The notes under the pieces were generated by a model that searched no databases, had not been told where the DNA came from, and saw only the letters and a program-made list of their open reading frames with translations. Below, piece after piece: positions 19,967 to 27,584 of a stretch of DNA of 64,000 nt. Each line of letters starts with the position of its first letter. Position 1 is the stretch's first letter. This DNA is from Tistrella mobilis (GTDB lineage Bacteria > Pseudomonadota > Alphaproteobacteria > Tistrellales > Tistrellaceae), in contig NZ_JBBIAB010000010.1 of NCBI RefSeq assembly GCF_039634785.1, positions 62,001-126,000 on the forward strand, given 5' to 3'. The translations under genes were made by a program, and so were the position numbers.

Positions 19967-20688
19967 TGATGAGCGTCCAGGCTGAGGCCGAGCAGGCGGC
20001 GCTGAAGATCTCCGTCATGGGCGAGTTCGTGCATCGAACCCGCATGGACGACGCGGCCGTCATCCATCACTGCCACCGTGTCACCGAGTGCGGTCGCCAT
20101 ACTGAAATTCTGTTCGACCATCAGAATGGTCGTGTGGGTCGATTTGAGCTCGCGGAAGGCCTGGATCAGATGACCGATGATCGCCGGCGCCAGCCCCTTG
20201 GACGGCTCGTCCACGATCAGCAGCTCCCGCGGCTCCACGATCGCCCGGGCGATGGCCAGCATCTGCTTCTGACCGCCCGACAGATTGCCGGCCGGCCAGT
20301 TCCAGAACTTCTCAAGGGCCGGAAACAGCTCGTAGATCCAGGCGAGGCGCTTCTGGTCCATGGGCCCCGACCGGGCGGCGAGCACCATGTTCTCGCGCAC
20401 CGTCAACCCGGCGAAGATGCCCATATCCTCGGGCACATAGGCGATGCCGGCCGCGGCGAGGTCGGCGGTATGGGCCCTGGTGATGTCGCGCCCGTCGAAG
20501 GTGATCTGCCCCTGCGAGGCCTGCCAGAGGCCCATGATCGTGCGCAGCGTGGTGGTCTTGCCGGCACCGTTGCGGCCGAGCAGCATGGTCAGCCCGCCGC
20601 GCGGCACCACCAGATCCACCCCCTGAAGGATGTGATACTGGCCGATATGGGTGTGCACGCCGGCAAGGGTGAGCAGGGCATCAGACAT
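19963..20688 (-). CDS. ABC transporter ATP-binding protein (LivF family)
   Basis: A 241-residue ATPase: Walker A GRNGAGKTT, signature LSGGQKQMLAIARA, Walker B LLIVDEPSKGLAP, H-loop MVEQN. The LivF-type motif GIAYVPEDMGIFAGLTV is present. It energises uptake as a heterodimer with the LivG-type protein. Start ATG 20688 overlaps the end of the upstream ATPase gene by 8 bases. Confidence 0.95.
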   Translation of the reverse strand: MSDALLTLAGVHTHIGQYHILQGVDLVVPRGGLTMLLGRNGAGKTTTLRTIMGLWQASQGQITFDGRDITRAHTADLAAAGIAYVPEDMGIFAGLTVRENMVLAARSGPMDQKRLAWIYELFPALEKFWNWPAGNLSGGQKQMLAIARAIVEPRELLIVDEPSKGLAPAIIGHLIQAFRELKSTHTTILMVEQNFSMATALGDTVAVMDDGRVVHAGSMHELAHDGDLQRRLLGLSLDAHQ

Positions 20689-21478
20689 GTGTGGCGGCCC
20701 CCATGCCCAGATAGGCTTCCTGCACGATCGGCGAGGCGACCACCTCTCGCGGGTCGCCATCGGCGACCAGATAGCCGTTGTGCAGCACGATGATCCGGTC
20801 GGCCAGCGAATGGACCACGTCCATCTTGTGCTCCACCAGCAGCACGGTCTTGGCCGGATCGGCCTTGATCTCGTGGATCAGGTCCAGGATAACCGGCACC
20901 TCGTCGACGCTCATGCCCGCGGTCGGCTCGTCGAACATGAAGATCGAGGGCTCGAGCGCGATCAGGATCGCCACCTCCAGCTTGCGCTGGTCGCCATGCG
21001 GCAGGGTTGCGACCACATCCTCGCCGCGCGCCGCCAGGCGCACCCGCTCCAGGATCTCGTCGGCCCGCTCGATCAGATGCCGGCCATGGGCGGCCATCGA
21101 GAAGATGTCGAAGCCGCGGCCGCGGCGGGCCTGCACCGCCAGGCGCACATTCTCGCGCACCGTGAGGTTGGGAAACAGGTTGGTCAGCTGGAAAGCGCGG
21201 CCGATGCCGCGCCGGGTACGCCCGGCCGCGCCATGCGAGGACAGGTCGTGGCCGTCCAGCAGCACCTCGCCCGCCGTCGCCTTCAGCTGGCCGGAAATCA
21301 GGTTGAAATAGGTGGTCTTGCCGGCGCCGTTGGGGCCGACGATCGCGGTCAGCGTGCCGCGGTCGAACCGGCAGCTGACGCCGTTCACGGCGACGTGGCC
21401 GCCGAAGCGCACGGTGAGGTCGCGGGTTTCGAGCGCCGGCCTGGCGCCGCCCTGGCCCGCGGCGGATGAAGCGGTCAT
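20681..21478 (-). CDS. ABC transporter ATP-binding protein (LivG family)
   Basis: A 265-residue ATPase with Walker A GPNGAGKTTYFNLISG, the LivG-specific GIGRAFQLTNLFPNLTVRENV, and Walker B FMFDEPTAGMSVDE. The ABC signature region reads LPHGDQRKLEVAI, lacking the canonical LSGGQ, as is common in LivG proteins. It follows the binding-protein gene after a 238-bp gap holding a strong hairpin. Start ATG 21478 (MTASSAAG) is chosen; an upstream ATG would add an unconserved extension. Confidence 0.93.
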   Translation of the reverse strand: MTASSAAGQGGARPALETRDLTVRFGGHVAVNGVSCRFDRGTLTAIVGPNGAGKTTYFNLISGQLKATAGEVLLDGHDLSSHGAAGRTRRGIGRAFQLTNLFPNLTVRENVRLAVQARRGRGFDIFSMAAHGRHLIERADEILERVRLAARGEDVVATLPHGDQRKLEVAILIALEPSIFMFDEPTAGMSVDEVPVILDLIHEIKADPAKTVLLVEHKMDVVHSLADRIIVLHNGYLVADGDPREVVASPIVQEAYLGMGAATHV

Positions 21479-21559
21479 GCCGTGTCCGTGGATGCCTGCG
21501 CCGCAGATGGCGGCGTCTGGTATGGGAAGCAACTGGTATGGGCAGCCGTGAGGGTTCTG

Positions 21560-21608
21560 CCGCCGCAGCCGGGCGACCGGGGTTCATGGACCACCCGGGC
21601 TGCGGCGG
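21560..21608 (-). other. Strong intercistronic hairpin between binding-protein and ATPase genes
   Basis: CCGCCGCAGCC (21560-21570) and its perfect complement (21598-21608) form an 11-bp stem, extendable by GGG/CCC across one bulged base. There is no following T run on either strand. It lies within the Liv-type operon after the gene expected to be needed in greatest amount. Such stem-loops are known to stabilise upstream mRNA or partly stop transcription (as in malE-malF). Confidence 0.7.
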
Positions 21609-21716
21609 AGGACCCGTGTGCAACGGCGGCGGGGGAAGAGAGGCCCGCACCCGGGGGAGGCATGCAGAACCGCCCCGCCCCGTCACACACGATCACGGGA
21701 TCAGCACCCGCTCCGG

Positions 21717-22913
21717 TCAGCGCTTGTTGCGCACCGGCACATTCATTTCGTCGATACCGATGACGCGCACCAGCTCGGGGATGCCCCAGGCGACGTTGTC
21801 GTCGACCTTGATCTTGAAGTGGTACATCTCCTGAAGCGCCTGATGGTCTTCCTTGCGGAAGATCATCTTGCCCTTGGGCGACATGAACTCCATGCCTTCC
21901 ATGGCCTTGATCAGGTCTTCGGTCTCGGTGGAACCGGCCTTGCGGATGGCCTCGACCGCGGCGATGCCGGCCGACATGCCACCGGCGGTGAAGAAGTCCG
22001 GCGGCGTGCCGAAACGCTTCTGATGCTCGGTCACCAGCCAGTCGTTCACCGGGTTCTTCGGAATGTCGTAATAGTAATAGGTGGCCCCCTCCATGCCCGG
22101 CAGCGCCTTGTAGGCGGCCATGGCCGGCAGGATGTTGCCGCCGGTCGCGATCTTGATGCCGCGCCGCTCGGGCTCCATCGCCGCCAGCTTGGCAAAGGGC
22201 GTGGAGGCGCCGGCCCAGATCACGAACAGCACCTTGTCGCCCTGCACGCCGTCGAGCGCGTCGAAGATGCGCTGCGCCGGGGCGGTGAAGTCGGTGGTGT
22301 CGCGCGGGACATATTCCTCGTGGACGATCTCGGCACCGGTCGAGGCAAGCGCCTCGCGGAAGGCGGCGACGCCGTCACGGCCGAAGGCGTAATCCTGGGC
22401 CAGCGTCGCGATTTTGACACCCGGCTTGCCCAGCGCCACGGCGTTCGAAATGGCATCCTGCGACGAATTGCGGCCGGTCCGGAAGATGTAGCGGTTCCAC
22501 TTGTCGCCGGTGATCGAATCCGCCACCGCCGGCTCGACCAGCAGGATCTTCTCGTATTCCTGGGCCACCGGCAGCATCGCCAGCGCGTCGCCCGAAGAGG
22601 TGGGACCGATGGCGAGGTCGACCTCGTCGTCGCCATAGGCTTCCGCCAGCACCGCGCGGGCGATTTCCGGCTTCAGCTGGGTGTCCTTCTCGATGACCTC
22701 GATCTTGCGGCCGTCGAGTTCCATCGTGCCCTGGGTCGCATATTCCAGGCCCATCATCAGACCGGTATGGGTCTGCTTGGCATAGGCCTCCAGCGGGCCG
22801 GTCTTGCCCGAGATCAGCGCGATCCTGATCGGATCGGCCGCCATCGCGGGTGCCGTGCCGATCGCCGCCGCCGTCGCTGCCGCGACGGCCAGGCGCTTCC
22901 AGTTGAGCGACAT
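21717..22913 (-). CDS. Periplasmic substrate-binding protein of Liv-type ABC transporter
   Basis: 398 residues with a Sec signal peptide (hydrophobic AAATAAAIGTAPAMA, cleavage near AMA-ADP). The mature part is a type I periplasmic binding protein starting IRIALISGKTGPLEAYAKQ. It differs clearly from the leucine-binding LivJ type: there is no paired disulfide near the N-terminus, and the ligand loop SSGDALAM is distinct. The ligand is unlikely to be simply leucine and is not determinable here. GGGAGG lies nine bases before ATG. It is the first gene of the operon, 80 bp downstream of a sigma-54 promoter. Confidence 0.94.
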   Translation of the reverse strand: MSLNWKRLAVAAATAAAIGTAPAMAADPIRIALISGKTGPLEAYAKQTHTGLMMGLEYATQGTMELDGRKIEVIEKDTQLKPEIARAVLAEAYGDDEVDLAIGPTSSGDALAMLPVAQEYEKILLVEPAVADSITGDKWNRYIFRTGRNSSQDAISNAVALGKPGVKIATLAQDYAFGRDGVAAFREALASTGAEIVHEEYVPRDTTDFTAPAQRIFDALDGVQGDKVLFVIWAGASTPFAKLAAMEPERRGIKIATGGNILPAMAAYKALPGMEGATYYYYDIPKNPVNDWLVTEHQKRFGTPPDFFTAGGMSAGIAAVEAIRKAGSTETEDLIKAMEGMEFMSPKGKMIFRKEDHQALQEMYHFKIKVDDNVAWGIPELVRVIGIDEMNVPVRNKR

Positions 22914-22992
22914 TGGGGTCAGCCTCCCTACCCTGTTCTTGGTGCCCTGACGGCTGCGCTACGCTCCCGGCGCAACCGTTTCGGGATAGAAA

Positions 22993-23009
22993 CAGCAAGG
23001 GGCATGCCA
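22993..23009 (-). promoter_or_regulatory. Sigma-54 promoter of the Liv-type operon
   Basis: On the minus strand, TGGCATGCCCCTTGCTG matches the TGGCAYR-N4-TTGCW consensus at every defined position. The -24 GG is at 23008-23007 and the -12 GC at 22996-22995. The transcript should start near 22984, about 70 bases before the binding-protein ATG. Confidence 0.9.
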
Positions 23010-23075
23010 CTTATACGACATGTTCAGAAAGCAAGCACTTACCGCAACGCAACAGAAGATGCGGCACCGCATCCT

Positions 23076-23091
23076 GTCCGGCTTTCCGGAC
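23076..23091. promoter_or_regulatory. Activator-binding palindrome A (GTCCGG-N4-CCGGAC)
   Basis: GTCCGG-CTTT-CCGGAC, a perfect 16-bp palindrome with a 4-bp centre. It is the nearest of three copies to the sigma-54 promoter, about 70 bp upstream of -24. Probably bound by the Fis-type domain of the activator encoded next door. Confidence 0.75.
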
Positions 23092-23099
23092 GCCGGAAC

Positions 23100-23115
23100 G
23101 TCCGGTCTGCCGGAC
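23100..23115. promoter_or_regulatory. Activator-binding palindrome B (GTCCGG-N4-CCGGAC)
   Basis: GTCCGG-TCTG-CCGGAC. It has the same half-sites and spacing as palindrome A, starting 24 bp further upstream of the promoter; the centre differs, so only the half-sites are conserved. Confidence 0.75.
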
Positions 23116-23127
23116 ACCTCGCCCTCT

Positions 23128-23143
23128 GTCCGGAATTCCGGAC
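23128..23143. promoter_or_regulatory. Activator-binding palindrome C (GTCCGG-N4-CCGGAC)
   Basis: GTCCGG-AATT-CCGGAC, fully palindromic including the centre. It begins 28 bp beyond palindrome B and ends 4 bp from the activator gene's stop codon. Confidence 0.75.
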
Positions 23144-23146
23144 GGG

Positions 23147-24679
23147 TCAGCCGCGGGTTCCCGGCAGCCCGGCCTCGATGCCGTGGGTCGCGAGTTTTTC
23201 GTAGAATTGTGCCCGGGAAATTCCCAGCAGTTTCGCTGCCTGGGTCTTCACCCCGCCCGCCGCGGCCAAAGCCCGGCGGATGGCATCGCGTTCGGCCGCC
23301 GCCAGCGCCTCGCGCAGCGGTTCCACGGTCTCGGCGGCACAGGCCGGCCCGTCCGTCGCCACCGGGTCGGCCCCCATCACCGGATCGGCCCCCACCACCG
23401 GATCGGCCACCGTCGTGCCGGGCTGCCCGGCGGCGATCAGCCCGTCCAGATGGCCGGCATCGATCTCGGCCTCGTCGGTCAGCAGCGCCGCCCGTTCCAG
23501 CAGATTGGCAAGCTCGCGCACATTGCCCGGCCAGTCATGGCGCTGCAGCCGGGCGACCGCCCGATCGGTCAGCCGCCGGGGCCGGCCGCCCTGTTCGATC
23601 GCCAGACGTTCCAGCAGGGCATCCGCCAGCGGCTCGATATCGTCCAGCCGCTCGCGCAGCGGCGGCAGGCGCAGCGGCAATACGTTCAGGCGATAATAAA
23701 GGTCGGCGCGGAACCGGCCGTCCTCGACCATCCGGCCCAGATCGCGGCTGGTGGCCGCAATCACCCGCACATCCACCGGGATCACGCGATTGGAGCCGAG
23801 CGGCTCGACCTCGCGTTCCTGCAACACCCTGAGCAGCTTGGATTGCAGGCTGAGCGGCATGTCGCCGATCTCGTCCAGGAACAGCGTGCCACCATGGGCG
23901 AGCCGGATCTTGCCGTCGCGCGGCTTGTTGCCGGCACCGGTATAGGCGCCGGGTGCCACGCCGAACAGCTCCGCCTCCAGCAGGTTTTCGGGAATGGCGG
24001 CGGTGTTCACCCGCACCATCGGCCCGGCCTGCCGCTCGCTCGCCGCATGCAGCGCATGGGCCAGCATCTCCTTGCCGGTGCCGGTCTCGCCCAGCAGCAG
24101 CACGGTGATGTCACGCTCGGCCGCCCGGCGGGCCTGGCGCTTCAGCAGCCGTACCGCCTCGGAATTGCCGATGAACTGTGAAAAGCCGTATTTGGCCCGG
24201 CGGGCATCGGCCAGCTGGCGGCGGGCGGCTTCCAGATCGCGCTGCATCCCCTGAAACTTGTCGACCAGCGGCTTCAGCGACTGCACCCGGTCGTAGAGGA
24301 TCATGCCCACCGCGCCCGAGACCCGGCCATCCTCGTCCTTCAGCGGGATGCGGCTGACCACCAGCTGGCGGCCTTCGACTTCGAAAATATCGATCAGATC
24401 CGCGCGGCCGCTGGCCACCACCTCGCGCAGCCGGCTGTTGGGAATGATGTCCTCGACCGGTCGCCCTTCCACGGGGTCCATGCCGTTCCAGCCCAGGATC
24501 GCGCGGTATTTGTCGTTCATCCAGAGCACGGTGCCGGCGGCATCGATCAGCACGGCGCCTTCATAGAGCTGGTCGAACAGCTCCACCGCCGCACGCGCGA
24601 CCCGGTCCCTGAGGCCCGCCTCGCGCGCGGCCGCGGCCCGGCGCCGGCGCGCCGCCACGCTGTCGATCAGCCGCTCCAT
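23147..24679 (-). CDS. Sigma-54-dependent transcriptional activator (PAS / AAA+ / Fis-type HTH)
   Basis: About 510 residues. An N-terminal helical stretch is followed by a PAS domain (residues ~35-130, GAVLIDAAGTVLWMNDKY), a linker, then the AAA+ core. The core has Walker A GETGTGKEM, the sigma-54 contact loop as GAYTGA (Tyr for the usual Phe), Walker B GTLFLDEIGDM and WPGNVREL. It ends in a Fis-type HTH (GGVKTQAAKLLGISRAQFYEKL). No receiver domain is present, so the PAS domain or a bound ligand is the sensor. ATG 24679 is chosen; ATG 24715 is in frame upstream. The three palindromes and sigma-54 promoter immediately downstream identify its likely target. Confidence 0.95.
   Translation of the reverse strand: MERLIDSVAARRRRAAAAREAGLRDRVARAAVELFDQLYEGAVLIDAAGTVLWMNDKYRAILGWNGMDPVEGRPVEDIIPNSRLREVVASGRADLIDIFEVEGRQLVVSRIPLKDEDGRVSGAVGMILYDRVQSLKPLVDKFQGMQRDLEAARRQLADARRAKYGFSQFIGNSEAVRLLKRQARRAAERDITVLLLGETGTGKEMLAHALHAASERQAGPMVRVNTAAIPENLLEAELFGVAPGAYTGAGNKPRDGKIRLAHGGTLFLDEIGDMPLSLQSKLLRVLQEREVEPLGSNRVIPVDVRVIAATSRDLGRMVEDGRFRADLYYRLNVLPLRLPPLRERLDDIEPLADALLERLAIEQGGRPRRLTDRAVARLQRHDWPGNVRELANLLERAALLTDEAEIDAGHLDGLIAAGQPGTTVADPVVGADPVMGADPVATDGPACAAETVEPLREALAAAERDAIRRALAAAGGVKTQAAKLLGISRAQFYEKLATHGIEAGLPGTRG
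23364..23410. repeat. 18-bp tandem repeat inside the activator gene
   Basis: About 2.6 copies of an 18-bp unit (23364-23381, 23382-23399, then a partial). It encodes an ADPVVG/ADPVMG/ADPVAT hexapeptide repeat in the flexible linker between the AAA+ core and the DNA-binding domain. The frame is kept. Confidence 0.8.
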
Positions 24680-24791
24680 CCAGCCTGCATCTCCCCCCTG
24701 CCGGCACCTGGCCATTATGGACGGCCATCGCCCGCCGGAACCCTGGTGCCAAGCCTAGGCGCGCGTTACGGGCGATGCAAGCCGCAGCCCG

Positions 24792-25727
24792 TCACCCCCC
24801 TGCCGCCCGGCGCACCGCCCGGGCGAGTGCGGCCGGCACCGCGCTCATATGGCCTTCATCCGGCACCACCAGCAGGTCGATCCGCCCGGCTTCGCCCTCA
24901 AGCTTCGTCAGCCGGTCGTGCATGTCGCGCACGCCGTCGACCATGCGCGCCATGCGCCGGAAGGCGATCCGGTCCGGCGCGTCACCGGGTTCCGCCGCCT
25001 GTTCCGCCCCGCCGACCGTCAGCGTCAGATCCAGAACCGGCCGGTCGGCGCGGGCGGCGAAGGCAGCCTCCTCTGCCAGCACCTCCCGATCATTCCACCA
25101 GATCGACGGGCTGGACGCCACCCAGCGGGTGAAGGCGTCCGGCCGGGTGAAGGCGGCGTGCAGCACGAAACGGCCGCCCAGCGAGTGGCCGAACAGGGTT
25201 GCCGCGTCGTCGTTCACCGGAAAGCGCCGGGCGACCTCGGGTCGGATCTCGTTCAGGATCAGGTCGAGAAAGGCTTCGTCGCCACCGGTCGGCACTTTCG
25301 GTGCCCGATTGCCCATCATCGCCCGGCCTTCGGGCGTCACGGCGGAGGTCAGGTTCAGATAGCGCCGGGCCATGTCGAAGCCGACGACCCCCGGATAGCC
25401 GATCGCCGCCACCACGATCGGCCGGTCGGCCGTCAACAGCGCCGCAACGGTACCGGCCACACCGAAGAAGGCATTGCCGTCCAGCACATAGAGCACCGGG
25501 AACCCGCCCGGCGGCGGGGTGACCGGCGGCACCGACACATCCACCCGATAGGTCAGGCCGTTGCGCGCCGCCGTCAGGTCGAAGGCGTGCAGGCCCGGCG
25601 CCACCGGTACGGCATCCGCCACACCGGGCGCCCCCGCTGCCCTGGCGGGCAGCAGCGTCCCCGACAGCGCGAAGGCCAGAACGAAAGCGGCGGCAAAGGG
25701 CATCAGCGGGCGCAGCACGACGGGCAT
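24792..25727 (-). CDS. Secreted esterase, IroE/esterase D-like alpha/beta-hydrolase
   Basis: About 311 residues with an N-terminal signal peptide (MPFAAAFVLAFALSG, cleavage near ARA-AGAP). The exported domain has FPVLYVLDGNAFFG, the nucleophile motif LFGHSLGGRF (Ser) and the catalytic His in PDEGHMSAVP. This layout is that of periplasmic ferri-siderophore esterases (IroE/BesA type) and related serine esterases. Siderophore hydrolysis is a family guess; no iron-uptake genes are nearby. ATG 25727 was chosen to give a normal signal peptide; ATG 25787 is in frame upstream. Confidence 0.85.
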   Translation of the reverse strand: MPVVLRPLMPFAAAFVLAFALSGTLLPARAAGAPGVADAVPVAPGLHAFDLTAARNGLTYRVDVSVPPVTPPPGGFPVLYVLDGNAFFGVAGTVAALLTADRPIVVAAIGYPGVVGFDMARRYLNLTSAVTPEGRAMMGNRAPKVPTGGDEAFLDLILNEIRPEVARRFPVNDDAATLFGHSLGGRFVLHAAFTRPDAFTRWVASSPSIWWNDREVLAEEAAFAARADRPVLDLTLTVGGAEQAAEPGDAPDRIAFRRMARMVDGVRDMHDRLTKLEGEAGRIDLLVVPDEGHMSAVPAALARAVRRAAGG

Positions 25728-25802
25728 CTCCAGCAGGTCGATCCGGGCGCCCATGGGACCGCAACTTGGATTGCGACGCAATCTCATTGAACGACATGCC
25801 GG

Positions 25803-27452
25803 TCAATACGGATCGGCACCGCCGATGGTGATCTCCAGAACAGCCGGCCGCCCTGCCCCGAGCAACCCTGGCAGGCCGTCCCGGATTGCGGCCACGGTAT
25901 CGGCACGGAGATGTGCCACCCCCATCGACGCCGCCAGCTGATCGAAGGCGATGGCGGGATCGTCCAGAACCATGCCGACGGCATGCCCTGCCGCAGCACT
26001 CTCCAGCCCCATCCCCGTCGCCGTCCGCATCAGAATGTCGTAGCGCCGGTTGTTCAGGATCACGAAGATCACCGGCAGCCGCAGCCGGGCAGCCGTCCAC
26101 AGCGCCTGCGGCGCATACATGGCACCGCCATCACCCGTCATGCACAGCACCGGCCGGCCGGTTGCGAGTGCGACGCCCGCAGCCGCCGGCATGCCCCAGC
26201 CCAGCCCGGCGCTGGCGACGAAATCATGCCGGTCGCCGATGCCGCCCTGCCAGAGCCGGCGCAGCCCCTCGATCAGGGCCGAGGCCTCGTTGACCACGGT
26301 CACGCCCCGCGGGACCGCCTTCAGCACCGCATCGGCGGCGATCATCGGATGCAGCGGCAGCCGGTCGCGGAGCCTGTCGAGCCGGGCCGTGAAGCCGGCA
26401 TCGGCGACCGCCTTCTCCGCCCGCCGCCGCATGGTGACGGCGGCGACGCCCGGCCGCGCCACGACCGCGGAGAGTGCGGCAAGGCCTGCCGCCGGATCGC
26501 CGCCGACCACCAGATCGGCCGCGACGTCGAGCCCGGGCGCCGCCGGATCGCGGGCCAGCTGAATGACCCGCATCCCCTGCGGCAGGGCGGGTCCGGGCCG
26601 GTAGTGATAGGGCCTGATTGCCCCCTCCCCCGCCAGCACCGCCAGCCGTGCGTCGCCGAGGATTGAGCGGATCTCCGCCAGATCGGGCGGCAGCACACCA
26701 CGCCAGCCCGGGTGATCGGTGGGGAAAAGATGGGCGCGCGGCACCGGGGTCGCAAAGACCCGGCAGCCCGTGGCATCGGCAAAGGCGATCGCCGCCCTCA
26801 TCCCCTGCGGCCCGGCCAGCGTGTCCGACACCAGAAGCACCAGATCATCGGCCTCCGCACCTGCGATCATCGACGCCGCGGCATCGATGTCACCCGCAGC
26901 CGGGGCCGGCGCGGGAATACGCGGCGGTGGCGGGTCGGCGGCGGCAAGCGTCAGATCGACCGGCAGCGACAGAAAGACCGGCCCCGGCGGCCAGGCCCGG
27001 GCCAGCGCAAAGGCCCGGCGCAGCACCTGGCCGGCATCCTCGGGCCGGGTCAGTTCATGGGCATGCTTCACCACCGGCCGGGCAATGCCCACCAGATCAT
27101 CGGCCAGCCAGGGCGCGCGGATCAGATGCCGGCTGTCCTGCTGGCCGGCGATGACCACCAGCGGCGTGCGCATGCGCGCCGCCCCGATCATCGCCCCCAT
27201 GGCATGGCCAAGCCCGGAAGCGGTGTGGAGATGGGCGACCCCCACCCTGCCGGCGGCATGGGCATAGCCGTCGGCCATGGCGACGGCGACCGCCTCCTGA
27301 AGCGCCGGCACATAGCTGAGCCCGGGTGCGCGGGCGATGGCATCGAGCAGAGGCAGTTCGGTGGAGCCCGGATTGCCGAAGACGTGGGTGACGCCCTCAT
27401 CCTCCAGCACCGCCGCGATCATCCGCGCGACCGACCTCTGCCCGTCCCCCAT
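25803..27452 (-). CDS. Thiamine-diphosphate enzyme, benzoylformate decarboxylase-like
   Basis: 549 residues in three domains. The N-terminal PYR domain has FGNPGSTELPLLDA and the catalytic glutamate in ALQEAVAVAMADGYA. The central domain follows LSLPVDL. The C-terminal PP domain carries the ThDP motif from CMTGDGGAMY to ILNN. The pattern is closest to benzoylformate decarboxylase / acetolactate-synthase-like enzymes, so a 2-oxo acid decarboxylase or carboligase is likely. There is no mandelate-pathway partner beside it. Start ATG 27452 has AGGGG upstream. It lies 75 bases before the esterase gene and may share a transcript. Confidence 0.88.
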   Translation of the reverse strand: MGDGQRSVARMIAAVLEDEGVTHVFGNPGSTELPLLDAIARAPGLSYVPALQEAVAVAMADGYAHAAGRVGVAHLHTASGLGHAMGAMIGAARMRTPLVVIAGQQDSRHLIRAPWLADDLVGIARPVVKHAHELTRPEDAGQVLRRAFALARAWPPGPVFLSLPVDLTLAAADPPPPRIPAPAPAAGDIDAAASMIAGAEADDLVLLVSDTLAGPQGMRAAIAFADATGCRVFATPVPRAHLFPTDHPGWRGVLPPDLAEIRSILGDARLAVLAGEGAIRPYHYRPGPALPQGMRVIQLARDPAAPGLDVAADLVVGGDPAAGLAALSAVVARPGVAAVTMRRRAEKAVADAGFTARLDRLRDRLPLHPMIAADAVLKAVPRGVTVVNEASALIEGLRRLWQGGIGDRHDFVASAGLGWGMPAAAGVALATGRPVLCMTGDGGAMYAPQALWTAARLRLPVIFVILNNRRYDILMRTATGMGLESAAAGHAVGMVLDDPAIAFDQLAASMGVAHLRADTVAAIRDGLPGLLGAGRPAVLEITIGGADPY

Positions 27453-27584
27453 ATCGTCTCGCCCCTGCCGCTTCGTATCCGCATGATGATCGCGCATGGC
27501 GCACATCATTCTGCCGACAGTCGCGGCATCGCTTCAAGACGGCAGACGGCAGGGGCGGTTGACGATGTCTCGGGGTCCCCCTCG

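Noticed and set aside
24737-24751. Sigma-54-like sequence TGGCACC-AGGG-TTCC upstream of the activator gene (minus strand)
   Set aside because: The -12 element reads CC instead of the essential GC, and no enhancer-type repeats lie upstream.
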